Position numbers and translations under genes: made by a program. From assembly GCA_006937955.1 (NCBI GenBank), contig SSNP01000194.1, positions 364,359 through 428,358 of the forward strand: a stretch of 64,000 nucleotides of DNA. Reading direction: 5' to 3'. Shown one piece after another: positions 32,541-44,440 of this stretch; within the stretch, counting starts at the first letter, position 1, and every line of letters starts with the position of its first letter. Below the pieces are notes generated by a model. It searched no databases and had not been told where the DNA came from. It worked only from the letters and a program-made list of their open reading frames with translations. Origin of the DNA: Pachypanchax playfairii (Eukaryota; Chordata; Actinopteri; Cyprinodontiformes; Aplocheilidae).

Positions 32541-32968
32541 CTCTCCATGTTTGTATTTATTATTGTTGCTGTTTCTATGTTTATCTTTCTATAGACATGA
32601 CGACTGGCTCAAATCCATCGGTGTTTGTCTCTTTCCTGTCAGCTCAGACCCCAGCCGGCTCAATCAGAAGGCCGCCCATCCTGAGCCGGGTTCTGCTAGA
32701 GGTTTCTTCCTGTTAAAAGGGAGTCGTTTCTTTCCACTGTCGCCAATCGTGCTTGCTCAGGATGGGGGATTGTGCTGAACTAACAATTCAACCCAATCGG
32801 CTGGTTCCTTACATAGGGAATGTTTTATTTTTACTAATTGAATTGGTGTTTCTAAAGTGCCTTGAAATTACTTTAGTTATAAACCGGCGCTTTATAAATA
32901 AACATGAGTTGAATTGAAAACATCTATATTTATTTTTATGTATGACTTTTGTAACACAGGTTCTTTAA

Positions 32969-33527
32969 AGAGGCCATTTCATACAGATTTCATGACTTTG
33001 TGGTTATTTCTTAAGTATTAACCTGTAATATGAAACATTTTATATCTAAAAAACGTTAGGAAACACTGATTAACAGACCTTTCAATCTCTCTGCATCAAA
33101 ATTCGTCAGGCTTCGGGCTGTATGTCATTAATATTCATTATTCAAATTTACTGGACTCAGATTGGCTAACAAACTAGCCTATTAGAACAAGGTATACTGT
33201 TTCCTGCCCCGCTGCGCATGGCAAGACGTCGTGTCTTCCTGTTTGCTACGTCTTATGCTACAGTCTTTAGCCAGCAGCATGCTAGGCGTGGTTTTAACTA
33301 TGGGAGCTGATGAATACTAACAAACAAAGGAGTTGTGATGAAACAAATACAGGCCGTTTGAACTCGGGAGAACTCGGGTTTTATCGCCACCTGCGTAGTT
33401 TGAGAGATTAAAACTGGAAGAAAAGTTTTTTACCTGTTTTCACACCCACTATGAAGGTAAGAACACCTGTGGAGCTAAAATATTCAACAGAAACCTCAGA
33501 AAAACCGTTTATAATGGAAGGGCCTCT
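32969..33527 (+). mobile_element. TTAA MITE, 'AGAGGCC' family
   Basis: TTAA at 32,965-32,968 and 33,528-33,531. Ends AGAGGCCATTTCATAC and (inward from right) AGAGGCCCTTCCATTA. The body matches the copies at 5,920 and 54,491, including 'ctggactcagattggctaac' and 'cactatgaaggtaagaacac'. Confidence 0.88.
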
Positions 33528-33531
33528 TTAA

Positions 33532-33894
33532 GATTGTGAAGGTAGGGTGGTAGTTTTGTTTTTTAGATTTTGATTAGATTTTTATTTTGTTCTAATGGGT
33601 GGTTCTTGTTTGAAAAACAGCAGAAAATCATTTATTTCCAGCCTTTATTTGCTTTTGACATACTCTGACTTGGCTGAATAGAAGCCAGGTTGACTTGAGT
33701 GATGGCACAGGGAACACAATGAATAAACAGAACCCAAGATACCAGAACATTAGCTAAAGTAAATAATAAACCAGGCAAACTCAATGGAACCCAGGATTAC
33801 AAGTAACTAAAAAAACGGAACTATCACAGTATCTGAAACAATTTAGTAAACATTAATATTGCTCCAGTCCTGGTTTAATTACTCTATTAATAGT
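33532..33894. other. no recognisable feature
   Basis: AT-rich, without transposon ends or exon-like sequence. Confidence 0.4.
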
Positions 33895-34318
33895 TTTTCA
33901 GTCATTGCCACTTAACAGCAGTCCAAGTTCATGTAAACAAGTTACTCTGAGTCTTTCTGCTCCTGAAAGATTTAGGCACTGGGTGCACAATCACACCTCC
34001 CCCACACATCATACACATTTGCACAGACTCACTCAAATATCCAGAAACACAGATCTGGCAGACACACATCAGCTGGTCCCTGTGTTGCAATGCAAAGTTA
34101 TAGTACAGATTACAGATTGCACAAGGTCTTTTGCACAACTCATACATTGCACAGTCTTCCCACCTTATAAACTTTTTTGTCTTACTATTTATACCTACTG
34201 TATATATATTTGCTTTCTTTACCTACGTTGTTTTATGTTGTGCTGAGAGAAAAGAATTTCATTGTACAGGAAATGTGTTTCTTACTGTGCATATGACAAT
34301 AAACCATTTGATTTGATA
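33895..34318 (+). mobile_element. Rex1/CR1-like LINE 3' UTR
   Basis: The stretch ends 'gaatttcattgtacaggaaatg ... catatgacaataaaccatttgatttgat', the closing wording of Rex1-type 3' ends with a short oligonucleotide tail. No coding part is attached. Confidence 0.55.
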
Positions 34319-35026
34319 TTAAAAACAATAATAAGTTATGATGTCAAAGGAATGTCACCCTAACATTAAGCCCAATGAAAAAGGTGGTTGACACTTTATA
34401 TAGTTTTCTCAATCTGATTTAAAAAAAAAAAGATTTTCACAAAGATGATAAATGATTCTCTAACAGTCTCCAAAAATTATTTTGAGCATGACATTTTTTT
34501 ACCCCTTTCTTAGACTTCTTTAAACACTTGTAACTGAAATGCAGCCAATTCAGAAACGTTGATGTTGTAGTATCACAGAGCCTTGTTGCTTAGGTCAAGG
34601 CTGCTGGCATTCCCACAAAACTACCAATCATGGCTGAAGTTCCTGGCATGTACACTAAGGAGAACTAATCTTGTTCTGCACAGATCTTCTTGAGTACTAA
34701 AACCAGCAGCAATAATGGCCAACTTTTCTGAGGGAAAAGGGATTTAAAACTGTAGATTTACTGCAAATTGTGCATTTGAAGGTAGGTAGGTGTTTTTGTT
34801 TAAAGCAATATACAAAATTGGTTGGATCCAACCTGCAGCAGAGAGAAACAAAAGAAAACTGTAAAATTTGCATTTCCTGTGAAAATGCAGTGTGAATGCT
34901 GAATCTCGCCAGCTGAATGGACATGCTTGCTAGTTGCAAGCTTAAGATGACATGCAATCTGGTTGAGTTGAACAAGTGAGTTTAACACCATAAATCAAGG
35001 TTGAAACAGATTTTAGAGGAAACACT
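34319..35026. other. no recognisable feature
   Basis: No exon or transposon structure is seen. Small open frames here have no family signature. Confidence 0.4.
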
Positions 35027-35092
35027 GGGGATAGAACCCTCAATCATCAGCTTACCAAGCAACATGCTTAGTGCACTGAGCTATGTCCTCTG
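35027..35092 (-). repeat. tRNA-like SINE head or pseudo-tRNA
   Basis: The - strand reads 'ggacatagctcagtgcac', then a loop, then 'gagggttctatcccc': an A box and B box at tRNA-like spacing. The arms do not fold as a clean cloverleaf, so this is a SINE head or pseudo-tRNA, not a working tRNA gene. Confidence 0.5.
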
Positions 35093-35660
35093 TAAAAATT
35101 GTGCTCTCAGTGAGATACACAATGACATGATAAGCTCCTATGGTACAAGTTACTGATTGTAGTTATTGAAAACAGCTGGATTAAAAAGTGAATAGCAAAA
35201 TGTAGATCAAGTGATCTTAAGTTTATGAACACAAGTCCAAAGCAGGAACTGTTAAAAAGTAAAAGTGTATTAAGCAGCATAGTGTTGTTGCATTTAATTA
35301 TTGAAAAGCAGAAGCAAGATAAAAAGCATTACTATTTTAAACAGAAATAAATCGTAAGTCTGAGGTGCTGAGGTGCCACTTGCTAATTGCTTAGTAATTG
35401 TAAACAGCTGTTTCAAGGAAACTGAATGGCAGCATGAGTTCAAAGCCTTAAAGTTCATTATAATGGGTCTAACACAAAAACTATAAAAAGACAGTAAGTT
35501 AAACAGAATAAAAATTTAATTTGCAATTATTTACTAAAGAAGTAAGATAAAAGGTATTAATATTTTAAATCAGAATCACTAATAATATCTTAGTAATATT
35601 TTTTTTTCTTGGGTGAAGCTGAAGTGGGAACCTTTACCCACCACTTGCTAAGCCCATGCT
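35093..35660. other. no recognisable feature
   Basis: A-rich. Repeated wording such as 'aaactgaatggc/gaaacagc' suggests an old tandem or dispersed repeat, but I cannot define units. Confidence 0.35.
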
Positions 35661-35664
35661 TTAA

Positions 35665-36104
35665 AGCAGAACTAAGTAAGTTTTTTCACCTCAATAAATG
35701 TTTTCTAGAGTCCCTGTGGGGGTAAACAAGGACTTGGCGGGGTGATTCGTGGGTCCCTCCCCTCCCTCCGGGGTCTGTGTCCTGAAAGCAGCACTTGCAA
35801 CTTTCAGTGGATCGGACCCGACTAATCTCGCGAGAACAAACCTGCTTTACGGCACTCACACTCACGTACATAAATACAAGCATGAAGCCCTTGCCGTTGT
35901 TAGCAACGCCACCCTTAGGAGCGCAAAGATGACAATAATACTCACCTGTCGAGACATTTTCTTGGTTTTGTTTTTCTTTCTTCTTGCAAAAGCGTTCTCT
36001 GCACGTTGTTGTTGGGGGGGCGGCGGCGGGGGAACGTTACGACAGTGAGCTTTCACAGGGGACCAGTAGGGGGAGAGCGAGAGCAAAACTTACTTAGTTC
36101 TGCT
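35665..36104. mobile_element. TTAA MITE with perfect 20-bp inverted repeats
   Basis: AGCAGAACTAAGTAAGTTTT at the left is matched exactly, inverted, at the right. TTAA flanks at 35,661-35,664 and 36,105-36,108. It is 440 bp, GC-richer than its surroundings, and has a G run and 'ggcggcggggg' near the right end. No coding sequence is recognised. Confidence 0.88.
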
Positions 36105-36108
36105 TTAA

Positions 36109-36663
36109 CTAGTAGGCCAATGCTCCACAGAGATCACAAGCCTCATTTACATATATCATTAACACATTTATAAGTAGAATGCTGATACACTCAGCAGGAG
36201 AGTTAGCATTAGCTTGTATATTAGCAAATGCTAACTGTTGAGAATTAAAAAATTCAATAGCAGAGGTTAATACAACATCAAAGGAGATCTTAAAAAGCCC
36301 AAGTTGGCATATTAGCACATTAGCATGAGCTAACTTTTCAGCAATTTTGATGATTAATATTAATAATTTTGTAGAAGCTGCTTAAAAAGGAAAATATATT
36401 TAGTTTAATTTGTAATAATTTCACAAGTGTAAAAAATATAAAAAATATAAATATAATTAGTTTTATTAATGTTATAATGTAGTTACAAAAAAAGAAGGAA
36501 ACTGAGAGTTAAACTGCATAAAAATTTGAAACAGCACAATGAAGTTGAAGCACAACTCTTTTACAGCATAAAGTGCTGTTTACAGTTGTGTAATCCGTCT
36601 GTTCAATAAAGTTATATTAAGGAAAAGAGGAAGTAGCAGAAGCAGTCAAAGGGAGGAGTCACT
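36109..36663. other. no recognisable feature
   Basis: AT-rich with several 'gttagcattagc'-like motifs. No transposon ends. Confidence 0.35.
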
Positions 36664-37998
36664 GGGTGTTTCTTAAAGCCAAGGAACCTTGCCTTGATGC
36701 CTTGGTCCCGCCCCGGTTGCCAAGGAGATACGTCATCGGGACCCGCCGAGGCGCGTTCCAATGTTCATGTGCTATCGAGGCATCTGTATTCGGTTTGCCC
36801 GCTGTTTAGCTAACATACCAAGGATACATGGGACGTGCCTTGATGCCTTCCCTTGGTCACAAATTTCCCAGAATACATAGCTGTATTTTCAAAAAATGGC
36901 GGTTGAGGAGCCGGCATCAGCTACTTAAAAGGTTTAAATGTAAGTTAACTGATTGTTGCTATTGGGCTTATATTTAAAATGTTTTTTTTTTTTTTTAATC
37001 CAAAGCAGTTATACGATTTGTTAGTTGCTTTGTAGTTGCAGCTTCAGTGGCTAGAAGATATTAACTCACTTGCACATTTATTTTATTTTTATTAGCATTT
37101 CTAGCTCCATGGGAGATGAGCAGCCGTGGTCACGTGAGTGAAGTCTGTTCCAGTGTCCTCATAAGAAAGACGCCTCCTCTACCAAGACATGGGGAGCCAC
37201 AGTCACGCCCTTCTACTTCCGGTCCATGGGTCCCCTGGATGAAAAAATAATGAATGGAAGTCAATGGAGCGATAAAAGTTATTTTCTGATCCAGTTGGAA
37301 ATGCACCATAGATAAAAACATATGATGTCCGTGAGTTGTAAAGACAAGTTTTGATGCCGACAAAGCGATCATTTTCGACACGCAGCAAAAGTTATTTTAT
37401 ATTTTGTGTGAAGACACGTAGTAGACTACAACCCCTTATCTTGTAAAATTGACGTCACCATACCGCTCAGAAGGAGAAGAAGAATCAGAATAGGAACAAT
37501 GGCGGTGAGTTTAGCAAGCTGCACCTCCTTCTATCAGGACGAAGGAAAGAGCATTAAACAACTAGTTTTGTGGTGACATCCAGGTACAAAACACACCAGC
37601 ATTGTCGCGTAAAAACGAGGGAAAAGGCAGCGGTGAGACTCGGGAGATTCTGCCGTGACGTCATATGTGCGACTTTCCAGTTGTAGTCATTTTAATTACG
37701 AAATTTTAAAAATAAATAAATCTGAATTCACTTGACAGACCCGGTCAAAAAGTACATCATTATTTATCATTTAAATTGAGGTACAGCATATGTGTGATTC
37801 AGGGTGTAAGACAAAGCGGACCAGAAAATAACTTTTATCGCTTCATTGACTTCCATTCATTATTTTTTCATTCAGGGGACCCATGGGCCGACCGGAAGGG
37901 GAGGAGACTGTGGCTCCCCATAGCCTTGGTAAGCAAGATGCCTCGCCTACTAAGGCAGTGCCTCGGTAGGCAAGGTTCCTTGACATTGAGAAACACCC
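36664..37998. mobile_element. DNA transposon with 'GGGTGTTTCT' ends, carrying a nested element
   Basis: The left end GGGTGTTTCTTAAAGCC and inward-read right end GGGTGTTTCTCAATGTC both continue into AAGGAACCTTGCCT, giving about 30-bp terminal repeats with a few mismatches. A target duplication is not clear, so the superfamily is open (PIF/Harbinger-like is possible). Near the left lies 'aaaATGGCGG' opening a short frame MAVEEPASAT. A second inverted-repeat element (37,191-37,919) is nested inside. Confidence 0.65.
37191..37919. mobile_element. nested element with about 100-bp inverted repeats
   Basis: The left arm (37,191-37,292) and right arm (about 37,815-37,919) are inverted copies beginning GGGGAGCCACAGTC, with shared 'ccatgggtcccctg', 'aataatgaatggaagtcaat' and 'cgataaaagttattttctg'. 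Short open frames on opposite strands (SENNFYRSIDFHSLFFHPGDPW and its twin) are just these arms translated. In the centre, 'aacaATGGCGgtgagt' joins an ATG to a donor-like sequence. Confidence 0.75.
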
Positions 37999-40159
37999 AT
38001 TAAGTGAGAAGGAGGGCTTAATCAGTGAGGAGGAATCTGATTGGCTAAAGGCGTCCATTTTAGGCTTTTTCAGGAAGTGTTTGTTGAGTTTAAGAGTTAA
38101 ATATCTCTAAAATTACAAATTATTTCAGTGAGAAAAGTCATAGCCGGAATGTTGAATTTTTGCTCTACAGTTTGATGTTTGAATGGTCATGGTTAGGACA
38201 AAGCGTGTAGGAGATGCGCGCCAAAAAATGTACGGAAGAAAATATAAATAAAGAAATAAATAAAGAGAAACAGGAAAACACAAGTGTGAATGCTAAGTGC
38301 TTCAGCATTCACACTAACAAGAATGTTATCTTACTAAGATTTATATTTTATTTTCTGAGAGACTGAACAGTAAATATGATTCAAGTGGTACAAACAGATG
38401 AAAGATGGGGTCACACAGTGAGTAAAATTAAATGTGTTCCTGAAAACAAGCAGGAGGTAGCAGTCCAATTCAGATTTAAGGGGATAATTTAGCCCCAAAA
38501 CAATATATCAGAGAAAGCAGACTGAGTATCAAAGGCCACAGAGCTTCACATAAACAAAATACTTGTCAAGTTCAAATAAGAGGTAAAATAGAAAGCTGTT
38601 GTTATTAGCCATGAGTGTGTTTGAAACACGTTCCTCTTAAATCAGCTGTAAGCTGCCCATTGTAAAACTTAAGGAAATCAAGGTTTGAAGGCAGATTACC
38701 TAAGACACCAGTCACTTTATAAGAAGCTACCTGGCCAGACAGCTCAGTAAGTGGGCATTTGAATACTGTACTTTTCCCAATTAATAGCTCTGTGTCAATT
38801 TTTTCCTTTTCATTAAATATCAGGTCTGCATTGCTCTCCACCCTGCTGGCTGCTGCTTTCTGTATGCAGTAAGAGCATCAGGAGTTGAGGACTGGAGGAT
38901 GTCTAAATGAATGCTCAGCTTTGTATGCTGGCTTACATGGGCTGAGATCACTTCTGCTTATTTGGAGGCATGATGGGGGAAAAACTGGGTTCACCTTACT
39001 GCCAATGTATACAATCCTATTTTTACTAGGGAATTTAAGTTTTCATGAAAGCACAGGGAGAGGCTGGGAAAGTTCTTATTTTAATGAATATGTTGTTGCA
39101 TGTGGAGGCACTAGCAAAATCAGCAATGTACTTTCACTTCTGTAACGGTTGTCTCTTTATTCCAGGGAAAATTAGCAGGAAGGAAAGCAGAGGAGGAGGT
39201 ATGGGGAGTGAAGCAAAGAATTACTGCCAGGTCTGAAAGAGCCTTTAACCAACTCTGCTTCTCATCAGCACACAGCAGATTCAAGTGGCTGTCTCAGGTA
39301 AATGGACCTCTGAAGGCAGTTTTACTGAGGAGTGAGTCCTGCATGCTTCTCCCGATTGATACATACCAGCTGCTACAAAGAAAAAGAATTGGTTAAAAAA
39401 AAAACAAGAGACAGAAATTCAAAATGAAACCGGGTTAATGTTCTGTTGGCTTTGGATTGTGTTTGACTGCTGTCAAAGGTGATGACTGGTGTAGCTGCTG
39501 GTTCATGAGAAAATGTCCTCCCTCATGCACAAGTATGCACACACAGAAAGGAGTAATGTGTTATAACACTTTTGTAGGAATGTTTATTTTTTACTTGGGT
39601 CTGTTGCTCTTTGAGGTTTTACTATCAGTACGGCTCTGGCTGTTTGGATTACTCACAAATGAAGTAATCAGTTGACCAGCCATCCGAGACATGCAGTCAA
39701 ATACAAGTTTGTCCTGAATTTAAATATTTTAAGTTGTTCCTCTGCTGGAAACATACCAAATAATATTGCCTTAATAGCTATCAATACTCTGACTTATTCT
39801 TCTTATTTTCATGCAGTTACTTCAGGTAATTGAAATCAGGTAGCTTCCGGTTGTTTTGTTTCCCAAAAATGTCACTGCATTTTAAAATTTTATTGAGACA
39901 ATATGGGTTATATATATCTTTGCAAGATAGTAATATTGTAATAACAAAAAAATTACAAATGTAAAACATTCCATTTTCATTATTTATTTGTTTTTTAGTT
40001 TACTAGTTATTCCTTTTAGCTATAGTAAAACACTACTACAAAGTGTAATGGGTTTGCAGTAGTCGTCAGTGTCTCTTCTCACCCACCAGTAACCGCATGT
40101 CTCAGTCATTCAAATGTCTACCCCATCATAGATTTGTTTATTTCAGTTATACTTGTTCT
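37999..40159. other. no recognisable feature
   Basis: About 2.1 kb without recognisable exon or transposon. An open frame on - at 38,605-38,841 and one on + at 38,885-39,145 have no family signature that I can name. Confidence 0.4.
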
Positions 40160-40405
40160 AGAGAACAAGTAAATAGAAATTGGGTGTGATCCAGGTCACC
40201 TTCCACATTGAAAGTAGGCGGTTTGATCCCGATTTCCCCTGCATATGTTGAAGTGTCCTTGGGCAAGACATTGAATCCCTGAAGCCCCCTTACTTGCATA
40301 TTGGGTTGTGTGAGTGTGGGAATGTGATCTTTGGTATAAAAGCACTTTGAGTGGTCAATAAAGACTAGAAACACATGATACAAATACAGACCATTTATTT
40401 TATTT
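40160..40405 (+). mobile_element. tRNA-derived SINE, decayed (same type as 757-1050)
   Basis: 'ggtcaccttccacattgaaagt', 'gtttgatcccg', 'gaagtgtccttgggcaagac' and the tail 'agcactttgagtggtc ... tacaaatacagaccattta' align in order with the copy at 757-1,050. The A box is degraded. Confidence 0.7.
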
Positions 40406-40409
40406 AATT

Positions 40410-40743
40410 CAGTTTTATTTATACTGTATAGTATCAGCTCATAAAGGTAATTTCAAGGCACTTTACAAAAACATCAAGTTCAACTCATCAATACTCTAGA
40501 TTTACAGTTAGCTTTCTGAAAACATTTCAAGCATGGTAATCAGATACAGTATGTTTTGAAATGCCAATTAGTAAGACATTTTCTATCTGAGGAACCATCT
40601 GATTGCAATCCCCTTCTCCTGATCAAGCATGTATTAGTGACAGTGGAAAGGAATAACTCCCGTTTAACAGAAAGCCTCCAGCAGAGTCAGACTCACGATG
40701 AGCGGCCTTATGTCTCAACCAACTGGGTTCTGAGAAGACAGGA
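40410..40743 (-). repeat. L2 LINE 3' UTR
   Basis: The - strand of 'aaggcactttacaaa', 'gtggaaaggaataactcccgtttaacag', 'cctccagcagagtcag' and 'ctgggttctgagaagacaggaa' follows the L2 3' UTR at 32,640-32,920. Confidence 0.65.
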
Positions 40744-41060
40744 ATGATATTATGGTAAATGATGTGCACTTGTATAGCACGTTTTAAGTGCTTTACAGTT
40801 TTTTCATTCATTCATTAACACACATACTCACAAGTTTAGTAGAGATAAACTACACAAATATTATAGTCACAGCTGTCCTGGGACACACACTGACAGAGGC
40901 GAGGCTGCCAGGTGCCTCCGAACCCTCTGACCATCACCAAACAGGTTATTGCAGGTGAAGTGTCTTGCCAGCGACACAACAGCAAAGTGATCTTTTCCGG
41001 ACAGAGGGGACGGAGGGTTGAACCTGCTCTACTGCTTGAGCTATTGCTGCCACAGACAAA
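40744..41060 (-). mobile_element. tRNA-derived SINE, reverse orientation
   Basis: On the - strand a tRNA-like head ('gcaatagctcaagcagtagagcaggttc', about 41,015-41,053) is followed by 'gctggcaagacacttcacc' and 'gcctctgtcagtgtgtgtcc', ending in the 'gtgctatacaagtgcacatcatttacc' type tail. Parts of the same body occur at 62,415-62,600. Confidence 0.65.
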
Positions 41061-41483
41061 CTTAGAAGGTTCAAACACAGTTCAAAAACAACTAGAGCAA
41101 CATTTGATAACTAATTAGGTTAACTGGCAACAGCTCAGTAGCATGCCTAAGTATAAAAGGAGTATTTCAACTCGGCAGAGTCTCTGGTATTAGTGGACAG
41201 GTCAAAAGCCTGCATCTCTAATGGCATTAGCGTCTGTGATGTGGACAACTTTCACAACAACTGCTGGTGGAAACGCTGAAAATACAGAGATTTTATTGAA
41301 ATAAATGCTCCTTGCATTTCGGGGAAGGCTTTGCATATTTCAGCAAGACAATGATGATCCATACACAGCATCCATCATGACAGCATGGCTTCACAGGAGA
41401 AGAGTCTGGCTGCTGAACTGACATGCCTGCAGTCCAGACCTTCCACCAATAGAAAGCACTGACCACATGATCAGTCAAATCAT
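41061..41483. other. no recognisable feature
   Basis: Nothing identifiable. Confidence 0.35.
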
Positions 41484-41695
41484 TATCTATACCTGCTTGT
41501 TCCTGTTCAGGGTCTCAGGGAGGTGGTGCATGTTGTTGGTCTGTGGGAGAAAGCCAGACTCCCCAGAAAAAACCCATGCATGTACAGGGAGAACATGAAA
41601 ACTCTGTGCAGAAAGGTCCCAGCTCAGTTTCAAACCCAGGTATCTACTTCCTGCAAGGCAACAGTGCTATCAACTCTGCCCCTGTGTAGTCCTGA
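41484..41695 (+). repeat. dispersed teleost repeat ('cctgttcagggtc...gggagaacatgaaaac')
   Basis: It contains 'ttcctgttcagggtctcagg', 'ccatgcatgtacagggag', 'aacatgaaaactctgtgcag' and 'aaggcaacagtgctatcaac', phrases common to an abundant fish repeat that often follows (CATC)n runs. A related start is at 61,370-61,400. Confidence 0.6.
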
Positions 41696-42879
41696 CCACA
41701 TCATGAAATTAAAAAATCTGGCAACACAAGCTGAGCAGATAAAATTCTGCATCAAACAGGAATGGTACAATATTTCTAACCTAAAACTTCAGTAGCTGGT
41801 CTGCTCACTTCCCAAATGTTTACAGACAGATGTTAAGTATTTTCTATGATAACTCAGTTTCATGATTTGTTGTGAATGTTCCATTGGAAATAAAATGTGG
41901 GTTTAAATGATTTGTAAATTTGTACTGTAAAATATATCTACTGCAATACTTTGAATTTTGAAGGGCCTAATTATGGTTACTACTATAAAAGGTTTAAAAG
42001 GAGCATACAGTTGCACACATGTGTTTCAGGGTCTCCTAGTGTCTAATCCCCTGTGGTTTTATCATTAATCCTACCTCATCCCCACAAACATCCTGCTGCT
42101 ACTCCCTCCCGGAGTGCTCATAAGCTTTGTCTTTTCACACACACATGAAAGCCCACACAAGAGGTTTGGCTTGTGAGATAAAAGATTAAATCAAAGCTAA
42201 CAGTCTACCTTCAAAGGCAGCTTTCAAAACACTATAAAACAAAAGGAAAGTAGAGGCATCAGCTATTACCTAAGCACAGCTATTTTCTTGTAGCATTTGC
42301 CAGACTTTAAAGTAAATTGGTAGCATGCAGCAGACTTTTCTGTTGGTTCTGCATTGCCACTCTAATAATTCCCTGCCTTTGATTATGTTTGTAAAATAAG
42401 AGACCACATACCACAATCTCATGAATGAACACAAGGTCAACACAATGTTCAGCTAACTTCTCAAACTAAACCAAATTCAGGCATCAAACCATCCTCACAA
42501 GGACTAGTTTAATACAGGACATCTAAGACAAACATCTGCAATGATAAGGGCAGTGGATAATGACTATAATGATGAGAAATGTTTCCTCTGCTCCTCCACA
42601 CCCAACATCACTGGCACACAAATGTCAGCAGAGAAGAAATGATTCCAAAAATACCAAACCTAAGACCTTGATCTAAGGTTATTTCCACATATGCACCTAA
42701 TTCTGACACTATTTTAGCAAAATAAACTGAAGTGTGCCTGCTGTGGTCAGTATTGTTTATTGATACTTGGTTAGAAACCAGCAGCAGAAACCACATAACA
42801 CAAAATTAGCTATATGCAGAAGCTCATATTAGAGGCCTTATTCCATTGTCACATTTTATTGACGTTTTCATATACACAC
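41696..42879. other. no recognisable feature
   Basis: About 1.2 kb without identifiable structure. Confidence 0.4.
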
Positions 42880-43556
42880 TGTAATGCTGGTTGGTGTAGA
42901 GGAGCAGCTTGGGGTGTTGGCGTCACAGTCCACAGGTGATGGGGGTGAACCCGCTGGGAGCAAAGGTCCTTGGCAAAGCTGGAGGTTTGAAGAACTGGGT
43001 ATGGATGAGTGTTGCTAATGCCCTGGTGTAGCAGGAGGCTAGCAGAGGCAGCTGCAAGGCAGTGTGTTCGGAGGAAACCTGGAGGTTGACTACTGGAGTT
43101 CAGGGAGGGCCCTGCTCAGTGGTGTGATATGAGGGTCAAGCCTTTTCCACGGTTGAGGGAAGCTGGTGAAGATGGGAGAGAAAACGGGCCCTTCCACAAA
43201 TTAAACCCAGGGGAGTATGGAGTATGGGCACTGTTTATAACACCGCACAATATTAAGATTTATGCAGGGTTTATATAGGTTGCCCAATCAGGATTGATTC
43301 ATGGTTGCTAAAAGCTTTACAACAACGACTGACTTTAGTGATGTAGTAGGTGTAAAATATTGAATAAAATGTTGTGCTGCATGACTGTCTTTATTTTTAC
43401 GGAAAGCTTTCAGGAGCTCTTGGCTTGATCTGAATCTATAACTGAACATTGAGAGGGGAGTATGACTGTCTTTTGTGTGCCAAGTTGGTGGTTGAGTGGC
43501 CAATAACAAACAAGAGGTCATTAGCTGCCAGGTGTTACTGTGATGAGCTCCTGACA
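42880..43556 (-). mobile_element. probable Gypsy 3' LTR
   Basis: It lies directly downstream (on -) of a chromodomain-encoding fragment. Its start TGTCAGGAGCTCATCAC matches the solo LTR at 26,695 for the first nine bases, and its end 'ccagcattaca' gives TG...CA termini. The left boundary is inferred. Confidence 0.5.
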
Positions 43557-44045
43557 GGACTCCCCTAGGCCCTGTGCCTGACAGGCTCAGCCGGCCTGGA
43601 TGTAGTCTATGAATGTTCATAATTAGTTGTAGGTCCATAATGTGGCAGGATGGTATCCAGCTGTGTTCCTCTGACTGATAACATTCCCAATCTAAAAGGT
43701 ACTGGTAACCCTTACCCCAAGGTTGAGAGTTGAGGATGCAGCATACTGTGTACATGGGATCCTCCTCTACCATCTGAGGCGGTGGGGATTCTGCCAGAAG
43801 AGACAGTGGGGGGAGATATGAAGCTTGATAATTGGGTCCAGGTCAGAGTCGCTGTTGTAAAGTGCTACTGTCCACTCCTGAGCTTGTCCTGTCAAGAGCA
43901 AGGTGAAAAATTTTACTCTTGACGTGGAAGAGGTGTAGGAAGTGGGTTGGCACTCAAAAATCTTGTCCAGTGTGGTTGCCACTGGAGCCATCCCACTTCT
44001 CCAGGGGACAAACCTTAGGTTCTCTGGTCCATGAAGGGTGAAACT
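43557..44045 (-). pseudogene. Gypsy remnant: gag fused to integrase chromodomain
   Basis: Reading leftwards, a gag piece (LDKIFECQPTSYTSSTSR, then VKFFTLLLTGQAQEWTVALYNS, about 43,830-43,990) is followed within a few codons by an integrase C-terminal chromodomain (EEDPMYTVCCILNSQPWGKG, then YQYLLDWECYQSEEHSWIP). Protease, RT, RNase H and the integrase core, several kilobases in a full element, are missing. The chromodomain would have directed integration to particular chromatin. The fragment is inactive. Confidence 0.75.
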
Positions 44046-44059
44046 GTAGAGTTGTCACA

Positions 44060-44440
44060 ATGCTGACCAGATGGAGGTCTGTGTTTTATTTATAGTTTTT
44101 GCACAGAATTCTGGATTTCACAGGGAAGCCAATATAGTGATGCTAAAACTGAAAAAATGGGATCTCTTCTTCTAACTCTCATCAAAGCTCTGGCAACAGC
44201 ATTTTGGATCAGCTGGAGGCCTTCTACATAACATCCTGACAATAAAAAAATTACAATAGTCAAGCCTAGAAGTAATAAATGCATTAAATAATTTTCTGCA
44301 ACAGTTTGGCTCAGAATGCTTCTATAGCAACATTACGCAGGTGCAAGGAGGTTGTCCGGTAACATGTTTTATATGAGAAGTAAAGGGGAGTTCATCATTG
44401 TTAACCAGACATCTTTTCATCTTTCACGTTTTTGTTTAAC
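44060..44440 (-). pseudogene. L2 ORF2 C-terminal fragment
   Basis: The - strand reads GLQLIQNAVARALMRVRRRD and SVLASLYWLP, the block just after the RT fingers/palm in L2 (compare LQLIQNTAARVLMRVRRRDH at 31,100-31,160). It is truncated at both sides, with frame breaks. Confidence 0.75.

Larger units (their letters stand above)
28380..32925 (+). mobile_element. L2-type LINE, 5'-truncated, with stacked insertions
   Basis: Coding and 3' UTR sequence of one L2-type LINE runs left to right, interrupted by a TTAA element (28,798-29,859), a hAT-like stretch (from 30,229) and a hAT MITE (31,600-32,540). The 3' end closes with 'gccttgaaatta...gcgctttataaataaacatgagttgaattg'. The same 3' UTR recurs at 12,000/18,758, 40,410 and 45,540. 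Confidence 0.85.

Noticed and set aside
35027..35092. Functional tRNA gene
   Set aside because: A and B boxes are present, but the arms do not pair into a proper cloverleaf. It is more likely a SINE head or pseudo-tRNA.
38605..38841. 78-residue open frame on the - strand as a gene
   Set aside because: No start context, splice sites or domain that I could recognise. Left as unassigned.
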